Source: Micractinium sp. NFX-FRZ | Taxonomy: Eukaryota; Chlorophyta; Trebouxiophyceae; Chlorellales; Chlorellaceae | Direction: 5' to 3' | Assembly (NCBI GenBank): GCA_029339195.1 | Contig: JAPTJF010000405.1 | Location: 1-57,936 of the forward strand | DNA: 57,936 nt | Part shown: positions 1 to 14,200 of the stretch, piece after piece | Numbering within the stretch: the first letter of the stretch is position 1 | How the letters are laid out: each line of letters starts with the position of its first letter | The notes under the pieces: model-generated | Seen by the model: the letters and a program-made list of their open reading frames with translations, nothing else | Databases searched by the model: none | What the model was told of the DNA's origin: nothing | Made by a program: the position numbers and the translations under genes

Positions 1-380
1 CGGCGGCGGCGCGCGCCGCCGCGGGCGGCCGCGCCCGCGCGCCCTTGAGCTTCAGGCAGATGGTGCGTGGGCTGGGGGTGTTGTTGAGGGAGGCGCGCTG
101 CATGGCTGCCGAGGCGTGGTTGTGGCCCATTGGCCGGCGGGTGCTGCCGCTGCGCTCCAGCATCAGCATGTGGCCGGCGGTGGGGGCGCTGCGGGACAGG
201 GGCAGGCCGCGGCCGGGGGCGCGGCCACGGTGGTGGTGCTGCCCCAGGGTGTCCACATCAGAGCCCTGCTGGCAGGGCAGGCGGGCAGGAGGAGGGCGGG
301 CGGGCAGGTGAGCAGCGGGTGGGGGCAAACACGTTTGGGTGCAGGTGCGGGGAATGCGGTGCGCACTCCCACCCCTTGCT

Positions 381-415
<35 letters not shown>

Positions 416-1839
416 TGAGGCCTCGCACATTACCTCCGAGACCCCCAACTTGCCCCCAGCTGGCAGCCGGCTGCTGCCTCACCTCCTGAGCTCTCTGCCC
501 CTCAGGCAGCCACACCTTAGCTCTGACCCCACCCCCCTCCAACTTGCCCCCATCCCCATTCTTCCTCCCTTTTGGGCTGCCCCCCTCAGGCAGCCAGCCC
601 TGATCTCTGGCCCCAACCCTTAGCTCTGCCCCTGTACTGTGCCCCCCAGCTGTCGCCAGCTGTAGCCGCCACCTCACCTCTGAGCTGTCCCCCTCTGCCA
701 CCGTGGCAAGCGGCCCCTTGCCAAAGCCCCGGTAGCTGCCAATCTGGAGCGCCTCCTCGCTCATTGCGCGTCGCATGCGGTCGTCACGAGGCTGCTGGAG
801 GGGATGGGCGGCAAGGGTGCGGCAATGTAACTGGTTGAGCAAGGCAGCAGCGGGGCAGGGGGCAGGGATCAGCAGAGCGCGGCTGCAGGGGGCTGGCGTT
901 GGCGCCGAATGGCAGGCGGGCAAGCAGGCAGCACATGGTGGGCGGGCGCGGGAGGGGCAGGCAGGCAGGCAGGCAACACAGCTGCGCCTCGCGCCGCGCT
1001 GGTGAGGGGACGCCGGGCATGCAAGCAGGCAGGCAAGCCATCAAGCAAGCATGCACACATGCAAGCAGCGCGGCGAGTCGCCTCACCGAGGGGACGGGCA
1101 GCTGCTGGCCAAACTGGGTGCTGAAGCCGTACTGCAGCTCAAAGCTGGAGATGCCGCTGATGCCGGAGCCTCCTGTGCCGTCGGCGGCGGCGGCGTGGGC
1201 GTGATGCTCCACCGCCGCCTCCTGCGCCAGGTGCGACTGCACCCCCAGGGGCTGCTGCTGCTGCGCCATGGGGGCCTGGTAGGCGGGCGGGGCCGGCACC
1301 TCCCACACCTGCTGCACGTGCTGCGCCGGCGCGGGCTGGTAGGAGGGCTGCGGCGGCGCCACGACGCCGTACCCGCCAAACAGCAGGTCTGCCTCGGTCG
1401 CCAGCGAGGCGTACTGGCTGTACTGCTGGTGCTGGTACTGCGGCTGCTGCTGCTGGTACTGCGGCTGCTGCTGGTACAGGTATGCCGGCACGGGGGCCGG
1501 CGGCGAGGCGGTCACCGGCACAAAGCGGAGGGAGTGAGCGTGCATCCCGCCCGTGGCGCCGCTGTCATGCAGGCTAGCACCCAGCAGCGTCTGTGTGGAC
1601 TCCAGGGAGTCCACCAGGTCGCCAGAGTGTGCCTGCCGCACGCAGGCCGCCGCGATGGGGACGGGCGCGGAGGTGGGGGCGGCACCGGGTGGGGTGGGGA
1701 TGGGCAGGGCGGCGCTGCACAGCGGCGCAAAGCTGGCCAGCCCGAGGGTGGGCCACGCGTCGCCGCAGCCGTCCTCCTCGTCCAGCAGCATGAAGTCTGG
1801 CAGCGCCGGCGCGCACTGCGGCTCCAGGATGCAGTTCAT
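1..1839 (-). CDS. Glutamine-rich hypothetical protein, 3' part outside window
   Basis: Partial gene; its C-terminal part lies beyond the left edge. Exons on the minus strand are 1839-1087, 791-678 and 265-<1, all joined in phase 0 at GTGAGG donors and CAG acceptors. The start is the ATG at 1837-1839 (MNCILEPQ). The frame stays open upstream to about 2181 but has no ATG there. The first 250 residues are acidic and hydrophobic at the front (FMLLDEEDG), followed by Gln/Tyr/Pro-rich runs (QQQPQYQQQQPQYQHQQ). Exon 2 encodes a charged block (RDDRMRRAMSEEALQIGSYR), and exon 3 is Ser/Arg/His-rich, ending in an Arg/Ala-rich run at the window edge. Such composition is common in algal transcriptional regulators, but I see no complete DNA-binding domain, so the role is not assigned. 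The exon structure is fairly secure; the function is unknown. Confidence 0.6.
385..414. repeat. (CAG)10 microsatellite
   Basis: Ten CAG units lie in intron 2 of the Gln-rich gene (CTG on its sense strand). It is not coding in the model. Confidence 0.9.
957..976. repeat. (GGCA)n microsatellite
   Basis: Short tetranucleotide run in intron 1 of the Gln-rich gene; related GCAGGCAAGC runs continue to about 1050. Confidence 0.8.
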
Positions 1840-2714
1840 GGCTGTCGGCTGCGGTGGGGCGCCTGCCAGCGGGAGCCCTGCCTGCGCCAAGGGGCGAGCG
1901 GCGGCGCGGGGGGCATGTGCATGTGGTGTGCAGAGGCGGCGGGCACCGCAGAACCCCTGCACTGCGCTTGCACCAACTCTTGGCTTGACAGGTTTGGTAC
2001 TGTTCGCACGGAGTGCCCCAGTGATGCTAGAGGAACCCAGTTCTCTGGTGAGGGCGGCGGCCGCCCTCCGCAGGAGGGACCAGGGGGCCGGGTTGGGGCC
2101 ACCCCGTGCGCAACACCAAGCTGGCGCTCCTAGCAGCAATCTTGCACAACCCGCATGTTGCTCAAGCAGCAGAAGGGCCAAGCAGGCCGGCGCGGCTCAC
2201 CAGTGCACTGTGCAGCCCAACGTCTCTGCACGTGAAGGTCTTGAGGCCGCAATTTCTGACAGGATCTTCAGACCTAGACTATCCGAAGCAGGGAGAAGGA
2301 CTGAACGGACGGAATGACGGAGGGGCTGCGCGGGGTGCACCTTACCCCGGCTCAGCACAGCATGCAAACCGGAGGCCGGCCGACTGCGCCCGACTTCCTC
2401 CACTATCCCCCCTTTGCTTCACTTGCTTGACGTGAACATGCCAATGGGAGGCCAGTGCACTTGCGCAGCAGGGGAAAGAGTGGCACGCACAGCAAACAAA
2501 CCGGAAGGTGACAGCGCCTGATCTCCTCCAATTTACTCCTTGCATCACCCCCTTGAACAACAAAGTTGGTGGGAGGGCAGTGCATCGATCGTAGTGGGGT
2601 ACGGCACTCTGCCAGGGCCCAACCCGCGGCCTCGCCGCACCACAGTGTGTTGAGAGGCTGTATAATTACAGAAGGTTCAGAGCACACAGATGGTTCAGAG
2701 CACGCAGCAAGCAG
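1840..2714. other. Intergenic: 5' region of the Gln-rich gene and 3' region of the PI31 gene
   Basis: No gene is supported here. Both neighbours are on the minus strand, so the left part should hold the promoter and 5' UTR of the Gln-rich gene, and the right end holds the 3' UTR of the PI31-like gene with a TGTAA signal on the minus strand at 2670-2666. Open frames in this stretch lack codon patterns or domains that would support a gene. Confidence 0.6.
2666..2670 (-). terminator. TGTAA poly(A)-like signal, PI31 gene
   Basis: Minus-strand TGTAA, the usual chlorophyte poly(A) signal, begins 45 nt after the stop. Confidence 0.5.
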
Positions 2715-5700
2715 TCAGCCAAACATGTTGTCCCAGTCTGTGCCGCGCCCAGGCCCCGGCTGCGCCATGTCAGGGTGCACTTGCCCGGGCTGGCCGGGCT
2801 GCTGGAAGTCGTCTGCAAAATAGTGAGCAGGGGAAGGTGGGCGGGGGCCTCAGCAAGCATCCTCTCATCGCCTATCAAAGGACAGGGGGCAGAGTATAGA
2901 AGGCAGCCGCACAGCGCCCGCTCACCGCACCTGGGTTGAAGCCACGCATGCCGGGCGGCGCGATGGGGTCCCAGCGCGCCCCCGCCGGCAGCCCGCCGCG
3001 CCCCGGGGGGCCGCCCCTGCCGCCGCCAAGCCGCCCCGGTCCAAACAGGGGGTCCCCAGGGCCCACATGCATGCCGCCGCCGCCGTGCAGGGGGCCAGGC
3101 TCCATCAGCCCTGCAGGGGGCAGCATGCAGGGGGGTGGGGGCGCTGCGCTGGCCTACGGATAGCATGCAATACAGTGGCCCCCAAGCACCATCAAGCACC
3201 GTGCTTCAGCACCACACAGGAGGCAGCCCCCGCCAGCCTGGGAGCGCTGCACGCTGCGAGTCGTTATGCAGCCTGGGCCCCTGAAAAGGCAGGCGTGTTG
3301 CACACCTGGGATGACGGGGCCGCCGCCATAGCCCGGCGGCCGCACGCCGGGAGGGACCACGTCGTCTGCCCCAATTCCAACCGGCACCCCGGGGGGGCGG
3401 TAGCCAATGCTGCTGGGGCCTGCTCAGGGCACACACACGGGGCATGAAGCAGGTTCCAGGCAGCTCAAACCCAACAGCGCAGTCCACAGGCGCCACACAG
3501 CAAGTCGTCCCGGAGTGCTGGCGAGGCCGCCAGTACCGGCAGCTGGCAGGCAGTCGCCCCCTCTGCTCAGCTGCGGTGGCGGGCAGCGGATGCTGGCAGA
3601 GCGCCGCAAGCCAAGTGTTACACTAGTCTGCTGCCTTTGCACTTGCTGTCATGCACTCCCAAACGACAATCTGCCCTGTAAGGCTGCTGTCTTCCCCCCG
3701 CAGTACCGTCGCCTGACAGCCACTCAACCGGCTTCCCCCTGAAGCTGGCAAAGAAGCTGCTCCCACGGTGCCGCCCCCAAGAAGCTGCTCCCACCCCGCA
3801 GACCAGCAGATTGCCGTTGCATGCCTGCAGCCCCGTCAACTCAAGGTCCCTGCACACCACCACCCTGTGGCAGGCACCCTGAATTGCCACGCAGCTGCTC
3901 AACTTCGCAATCTCACACCCGAGGGGTCTCAAGGCGGGTCACAGCCAGCCTCTGCCCACCCCTGCCACTGCCGCTGGCCTCGCGACCGCACCCACCTGCA
4001 CGCCCACCTACACTCCACTTGAGTCCCTATTCACGCACACACACACACACACACCTGAGTAGTCTCGAAGAGGGTCATAGCCAGGCGCTGCCGGGCCCCT
4101 GCCACTGCCGCTGGCCTCGCCACCCTGCTGCGCCGCCGCCGCCGCTGCTCCCGCCGCACGCCCGGCATTGGACGCCGGCTTGCCTCGATCCAGCGCACTC
4201 CCCAGGCTCTGCCTGCAATCACAAGCAGCATGTTGAAAAGAAGCAAGAACATGACTGACACATGACATGGCCTGAAGTCAGAAAGGCAGCGGCGTGTCAG
4301 CAGCCTGAAGCCCCCTCCCTGCTCAAGTTCGCACGCCGCCTTGCGTGCGCTCCCCGCTGCCAGCTTGGGCGCCAAGCCTCCAGCACCCAGCAACCCGCGA
4401 CATGCAAACGCTCCACACCTACCTATCCCACGACTTGCGGGCGCAACCTGCTGCCCCTCTCCTCCCTGCCACCTGGCCCCGCCACCTGGCACTGCCAGCT
4501 GGCCCTGCCACCTCAGCCTGCTCCACCTCACCTGAGCTTGGCCAGCAGCTCCGGCATCGCCTTGTAGCAGTCAGGCGCAGCAGGTGCGTCGGTTGTGTAG
4601 GCTGAGGTGTCAAGCTCCAGAGTGCGAGGCTCGGCACCGCTGCCACCGCCGACGCTGGAAGGCGCCACCCCGGCCGCCCAGTGCACCAGCAGCTGCCCTC
4701 CCACCGCCAGGCACTTGAGGTACAGCGGGGGGCGCTTGCCTGAGGGGGGGCATCCAACGAGGTGCAATCACCTGGATGAGTGCCAATCCCCCGATTGGAT
4801 GACCGGCAGCACCCACAAAGTCAAAATGGGGCGACTAGAGGCGGGGGGGCACCCTCGGGTGAGCATTCCCCAAGTTTGTGGCTTCAGCACATACAGAGTG
4901 CAACAAGAACAGCTGGGGTGCTGGCTGAGGCGCATGGGTGGCCGGTTGACTGCGGGGTGCCCTGCCAACACAACCGAGTGCAGCATGCGCGCACAGGGCT
5001 GACCCACCAACGCCTTGCAACCCAGCGCACCCGCCGCATGTTGCTTGCCGATTGCAACCACATATGTAACGAACAGCAATGCAGGCCCACTGGGCGCTGC
5101 TCATGCCGCCTTCTGCCAGCTCCCCAAGACAATGCAGCACAGCGCACCAGATGGGCAGGCAGCGCGGCAGCCGCACTGGGCGCTGCCCAGCCCGCCCTCT
5201 GCCGCCCTACCCTCCACAGCACCCCGCCCTGCCGCCTGCACGTCGCACCCTCCCGGCCCCGCCTACCCTCGGTGTCTTGGTAGCGGAAGGCATACGCTTC
5301 TGGCAACGAGTCCCAGCCTTCAGGGCCCACCTCCTCTTTGCTGGCAATCCAGTCTGAGGGCAGGGGAACGAGCGGACAAGAAAACAGGCAAGCCGTCAAT
5401 GCAGCCAGCCTCGCAGGCTGGCTGGCAGCGCTGCACCAAAAGCCAAATAGATGCGTTGCCTTGGCTGCGGACTACATCAGAGGCAGGCTCCCCTACACGA
5501 TCCAGGGCTGCGTGCCCAGATGCCCGTACCACCTGCCTTTGTGCGCTCTACACACGACAGCCAACCCCTGGTCGCTTACCCGTGCCCTCATCCTCTGCCG
5601 CCGCTCCCGCAGCCACCAGCTTGAACCCCTCGGCCAATAGGAAGGCGTGCACCGCAAAGGCCAGCTTATCCTCAGCTGACCTGTTTGGAGAGCAGGGGCA

Positions 5701-6008
5701 AACAGGGAGGGTGGGTGGGGGGAGGCAAGAGGGCAGGGAGCAATACATGTGGGCGGGTCGGGGCAGCCGAGGCCGCTGGGTTGGCTGCACGGCAGCGGTG
5801 GCACCCACCAGCAGCAGCGCGGCTGCTGGCCGGCGTCTGCTTTTGATCCATGCCGCCAGGCAGAGAGCGGGTGGGCAGGAGGCAGCAAGGGCGGGGTGCT
5901 GCAGGGGCGCCTGGCGGCAGGCGGCAGGCGGCGCCGCACAGCCGCCACTGGGCCCCACCTGAAGGCGGGGCGCGAAGCGCGCACGACCGCCAGAATTGCT
6001 GCCTCCAT
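2715..6008 (-). CDS. PSMF1: PI31-like proteasome regulator
   Basis: Predicted 331-residue protein of the PI31 family, which binds the 20S proteasome and acts in proteasome regulation, assembly or transport. Exons: 6008-5959, 5680-5580, 5353-5267, 4739-4532, 4212-4055, 3419-3306, 3110-2931, 2812-2715; all phases match. The N-terminal half (about residues 1-150) fits an FP-type domain (AFAVHAFLLAEGFKLVA, then GPEGWDSLPEAYAFRYQ and LYLKCLAVGGQLLVHW). The C-terminal half is Gly/Pro-rich with the family signatures DPLFGPG, ARWDPIAPPGMRGFNPDDF and a final HPDM...DWDNMF. The RGFNPDDF motif is created exactly across the last intron, which supports that splice. An Ala-rich linker is encoded by exon 5. 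The donor of exon 5 sits inside a (GT)n microsatellite, and the intron after it contains a degenerate copy of the exon edge. The gene is divergent from actin, 327 bp away. Confidence 0.9.
3919..3987 (-). repeat. Echo of PI31 exon 5 donor edge
   Basis: About 68 nt in the following intron match exon 5 at 4056-4124 (offset 137) at roughly 80%, including a GTGTG after the junction. Confidence 0.8.
4036..4054. repeat. (CA)n microsatellite forming a splice donor
   Basis: On the minus (gene) strand this is (GT)n directly after the last base of PI31 exon 5 (4055), so the donor GT is the first unit of the microsatellite. Confidence 0.9.
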
Positions 6009-6335
6009 TTGCTCTGCCTAGTGGGTTAGGGTGTCGTGAAGACGCTGTCGGATCACTTGGGTGTGGGTTGTGACGCGGGGGCATCCAAGGCCGGTTTGTC
6101 GGCCCGACGCATTCCCTGAGCGTGATCAGGTGTCGGAGGACTGCACAGCAGCGCGCACAAGCACCCCCAAGCTGCCCCATGCAGCGACCCCGACCTGGCC
6201 ACGCTGTCTGCCCGCCCTGTCAAACCGCGGCTGCAAGCCCCGCGCATTGCCTTCGTGTCCACGCACCCCCCAGCCGCCCTCCAAGCCGAGCGGACACCAG
6301 CCCAGCAGCAGTCAAGGCTTGGACACACTCACAAA
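6009..6335. promoter_or_regulatory. Divergent promoter region, PI31 / actin
   Basis: This 327-bp spacer separates the start codons of the PI31-like gene (minus) and actin (plus). It must contain both 5' UTRs and probably a shared promoter. I see no clear TATA box. Assignment is from gene orientation only. Confidence 0.6.
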
Positions 6336-9434
<3,099 letters not shown>

Positions 9435-10165
9435 GCGGCCAGCACAAGCGCAGCGGCGCGGCGCCGCCCCTGGGCAAGGGGCGCCGCTGCGCCGCGGCCG
9501 CGGCGGGGGCGGCGGTGTGTAACCGCCCCCCTGTGCCCTCCCTGTGTACACCGTCCCTCGTTCTCTCTCCTTGTGCTTTTGCTCTTATCTGTACTGTGCG
9601 CACCCCCCTCTTGATCCTCTGACTTTGTATCCGCTTTTAGAGACGCGAGCTTGTGGCAGGCAGGCAGGCGGGAGAGCAGAGGCCTGGGGCGGTGTGGTAG
9701 ATGCGCTGCCTACAGCCACGGCGGGCAATGAAATGGGGAGCTGCACTGTGCATGTGTGTTGTGCACTGCTTCTCAGCATGTGGGCCAGAGGCAGCACTAG
9801 CCGCCAATCAGCGCTGACGAGTTGAGCCTGCTCTGCTCCCGCGGGATCCCACCTGCCATGCTGGCGGTGTTGCCTCTTGACACCAGGTCTCGCGGCACAC
9901 AGAGCCCATTGCTGCCTTGCTGTCGACTCAGCGTTCGCCTCTGGGCTGCTGCAAGCCCGCCTCTGCCCCTTGAGCAGGAGGGTTGGCTGGTTTCCGCTCG
10001 CAGACCGCGGCTGGGTATGTCTTATTTTGTTGGAAGTGTAACAGCCAGTTGATCAGTGCGGTCAGAGAGGGAAAGTCGCAGAGAAGCCTTTGGCTGATCG
10101 CGCGCCAAAGAGGCAGCGGCAAGAGCGTCTGTGAGGTCGCTCCGGCATCAGCCTAGACACACAGC
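9435..10165. other. Actin 3' region and kelch-gene 5' region
   Basis: No gene is supported. The left part is pyrimidine-rich after the actin stop, consistent with a 3' UTR, with TGTAA at 9518-9522 and a second TGTAA at 10037-10041. The right part must hold the kelch promoter and 5' UTR. The site of actin polyadenylation is therefore uncertain between about 9.5 and 10.0 kb. Confidence 0.6.
9518..9522 (+). terminator. TGTAA poly(A)-like signal, actin gene
   Basis: TGTAA lies 84 nt after the actin stop. A second copy at 10037-10041 may be the functional one. Confidence 0.35.
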
Positions 10166-11195
10166 ATGTCGCTGGACACCGTTAGGGCGCGTTGGGTGGC
10201 GGCGCCCTATGTGAACCAGCCGGTGGCGCGCTGCGGCCACTCCGCCGTGGCGGTGGACAGCAGGGAGTGCTGGGGCGAAGAGTTCCTGGTGAGGAGGGTG
10301 CCAAATTGTACTGCCCTCCTCCTGCAAGGGGGGATGCTTGCCTTGTTGGTGGAGTTGTTGAGCAGAGAGCATGCACACGTGCTGCCGAAGGAGCCAGCAG
10401 CAGCCTACCAAAGCTGTCGCCTCCTTGGCTTTGCCAACTGTCTCCGCACACACCTGCCCAGGCAGCTGTGAAAGGGGTTGGTAACTGGTTCCTGTTGACT
10501 GCATGCGTGAACCGTCTCTTTGCCCCCTATGCTCCCTGACGGACGAGCAGGTTGTTTTTGGAGGCATCAATGAGAGGAAGGAGGCACTGGATGACCTGGC
10601 GGTGCTGCAGGTAGCTGGCAGGGGCTGCTGCTGGGCTGGGCAGGCAGCCGAGGGACCAGGCAGGCAGCACGACACCTAGCTTGGCAGGCTGGGGACTGAG
10701 TGCACAAGACAGCAGAATGGTCCCAGGCGTGAAAAGGCTGGTCCAGTGCAAACGCACAGCCAGGCATGGCAGTCAGCCAAGCTCTCCTCACATTCCGCCC
10801 CACCATGCTCTGCTTCCTCCTCTCCATTCCCACCTCCCCCTCCACCCCCTTGCCTCTTTCCCGAACAGTGCGACCAGGAGGCCTGGTTCGCACCGGACCG
10901 AGCAGCGGTGGGACCGGCGGCACGCGCCTTCCACGCGGCAGCCGCCATCGGCAGGCGCATGTACATGTTTGGAGGGCACGTGTATGTGAAGCAGCAGCAC
11001 AAGGTGAGTGGAAGTGGACACGAAAGTGTTCAAGATCTTGCGTGTTTCAATGCACCCTCGGGTGGTGTTATGTGCAGCCTTGTCATCTCCGCGTGCTTGC
11101 TGCTTGGGCTGCTGGCCGCCTGCTTTCGTGCATGTGTGCATGGAGGGAACTGAGGCAGGCCACACCTACAGCCACACCTACACTACACTGAGCAT

Positions 11196-11230
<35 letters not shown>

Positions 11231-14200
11231 GCTCTGCCCGCCTGTGCTGCTGCCCAGTCATCACCTGCCCCTGCCTGCCGCTGTCCACTTGTTATGGCTG
11301 CAGATCCATCAGTTCAACGACCTTTGGTGCCTCGATACGGTGGGGGGGGTGACGTGGGCCGGGTAGGCTTGCGTCGCAAAGAGGGAGATTGGAGGGGCAG
11401 AACCCTCTGGACGCCGGGGCCACGGCTGGCCGCCGCTGTCCACCCACCCACTTCTTCCCTGCCGCACACCGCTGGGCTGCCGCCGCCTCACGCTCTCTGC
11501 GTTCCCTGCTGCCTGAATCTCTGCTTCCCCCTGCCCAGCCCTGCCGCAGGACATGCGGTGAGTGGCACCCCCCATCTGCCCATGCCTTACACCCTCTCTG
11601 CCGCTGCACCTCACCTGTCCGCTTGGCTGCCCCTGCCCACCCCTGCTGCAGGACACCTGGGAGTGGAGCCGCCTGTCGGGGGATGCCCCAGATTCCCCCT
11701 CACCCTGCCCCAGGGACCGCGCCTCCATGGTGGCCGTAGGGGGCAGCAAGCTTCTGGTGGTGGGGGGAGCAGATGCGATGAACCGGAGGCTGGATGACGC
11801 GTGGCTGTTTGATCTGGAAACGTGAGTCCCCATTCCAGTTGGAGGGGGATGGGAGGGGGATGGGTGGAGAGGGGCGGCTGCGCGATGCCGCGGCTGGCCG
11901 TCGCAGGGCGTCCTTTAGTCCCTCTTGGCCCAGTTTGTGCTTGCGTGTGTGAGGATTGGAATATTTGCCGCCCGGCCTGCCGACAGGGGACTGCCTGCTC
12001 ACACAGCCACCTTCCCCTCCCTGCGCCGTCGCACCTCCCCAGGCCAGCAGCCTCGTCAGGCCTGCCTGCACTCCCGCCCCTGCCTGCCCCCCGGCTGTCC
12101 ATCCCGCAGAGGCGGCTGGAGCGAGCTCAAGTTCGCGGGGCCCAAGCCGCGCGCCCGCTGCTGCACCGCCCTCTTTGCCCTGCACAGCCGCGTGCTCATG
12201 TTCGGCGGTGACACCTACGGTGAGTGCTCATTCATTCATTCATTAAACAGCGCTGCAGCAACACAAATGTGTGCCTCAGATGCGTCGTCCCAGCATTTTG
12301 GAGAAGCAAATCAGGGTTTCTATTCCTAGGACAAGGAGGGATAAAGAGTAATAGAGCCTACGGTGAGTGCTCCCAGACCTTTGCAGCCCCTGGCATCTCT
12401 TGGTTCAGTGTAATGACCTTGCTCTTTGCTAGCGGGGGCAACTACGGCGAGCAATGGTCCTCCGTTGCTTGTCCCCCTGTGTTGGATTCTCTCTCTGTCG
12501 TCTCTGGTTTTGGGGACACGTCTGCTGTAGCCCTTCTCATCTACCTCCTATGCTCACTTCCGAGCTTGGAGGGCGGCAGAGAATGCCAGCTGAGCTGAGC
12601 CCGCTCTTCCCCCCAACCTCCTTTGCCTGCCCTCTGCCTGCCCTGCTGGTGCGGGCGCCGATGCGCACAGAACCGCACGCTCTCACTGCACCACCCTAGG
12701 CAAGCCTTCCTACTGCCCTGCCCTGCCTCTCCCTCTCCCTCCCCCCATGCCCTGAAACCTGTCACTGATTGCACCACTCAATGCAAGCCTTGCTGCGGCA
12801 CTGTGCTGCCTCTCTCCCCCTCCCTCCCCCGCTGTCGCCATGCCATCCTCGTGTCAATCTGTCCTGCAGGTGTCACAAATGAGCTCTGGTCGCTGCGGGG
12901 GCTGGAGGGGGATGCCCCCGCCCAGTGGACGCAGCTGCACCTGGACGGGCCACAGCCGCCGCCGCGGCGAGGCCACGCCGTTGCAGGTGGGGCGGAGGGC
13001 GCTCCTCTGTGTGATTCTTTTTGAAGGATTGGCGTCCGACTTGTGGGAAGGAGTGCTGGGCAGTGTTGGGGCCACGCTGCATGTGTCATGCTGCAGACTG
13101 GGGGCTGCTGTTGCAGTTGCCTCCTGCCCTGCTCATCACTGGCCTGCCTGCTCCGCCCGCCTGCCCGCCTGCTGCCCGCGTTCCAGCAACCTGCCTGCCC
13201 ACCTGCCCACTCCGTTGCTGCACTTGCCACTTGCCAGCGCCTCCACGTGCTCCACTCCAGCCTGGCCTATCTCAAAAAAACCCATCCAGCCCACTCGACC
13301 TGGCGCCTTTGCCCTCACCACTCTCCTCCTCCCTCACAGCGGCAGGGTCTCACATGGTTAATTACTGTCGTGTCCCCACCCTGCCCTGTGCCCTCTCAGA
13401 ACCATCGACCTGTGTGTGGCCTTCTCCGCCGTTCCTCCCCCCTTGCAGCCACGGGGCACTGGGTGGTGTTCATGGGCGGCCTGACGGAGCAGCGGTCGCT
13501 GATGGGGATGAAGAGCAAGAACGAGTACCTGTCGGGTGAGGGGGGGGGTACTGTGTTGCACTGCTTGGGTGGTACCGCAGGCGCTATGTGGTGGACAGGG
13601 GATGAACAGCAAGAACCAGTACCTGTCGGGTGACGGGCGGTACCGCTTGGCACTGAACTGATGGCAGTGCAGGCGGTCAATGCATTCTGCCGCGCACTGC
13701 AGGCACGGTCGTTTGGGGCGGCCACTTGACGTCCTGCCAACATATCATGTCCTGCCTTTCAGCACTGCCTCCACTGCCGACGTGGGCAGCGGACCGGCAG
13801 CTTGCATGCTCGCTATGCAAGCACTCGTGAGTTTGTAAGCATATCTCTTCCCTGCCCTGCAGATGTGGTCATCCTGGACCGCCACGACCGCGTGTCCTGT
13901 TTCATTCACCCTTGCTTGTACTCTTTCAATCGTGGCCGTGGTCAGAATGGACTGCCAACGACCTTCATGCCAACCCAGACGTAGTCCAACCTTTTTTAAA
14001 TACACCCGCCTTCATGCCAACCCAGACGTGGTGCAACATTCATACCATACAAAACACGTGCTGATGTTACCGCCGTCTGTCACTGCAGATGTGGTCATCC
14101 TGGACCGCCACGACCGCGTGTCCTGGCGCGGCATCGAGCAGGCCTCCCCAGGGCCCAGCCCACGGGAGAAGCACACGCTCACGGCGCTGGCGGGCGGCCG

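Noticed and set aside
258..923. 221-codon minus-strand frame covering exon 2 of the Gln-rich gene
   Set aside because: Only 678-791 of it fits flanking splice sites; the rest is intron, with a Cys run from the (CAG)n repeat.
1051..2133. 360-codon plus-strand open frame
   Set aside because: It is antisense to the Gln-rich exon; its Arg/Leu/Val-rich content is the typical shadow of a Gln/Pro-rich gene in GC-rich DNA.
13863..13935. First copy of kelch exon 9 as a real alternative exon
   Set aside because: It has an acceptor, but the match ends after 37 nt and no donor of suitable phase follows closely, so it is treated as an echo.
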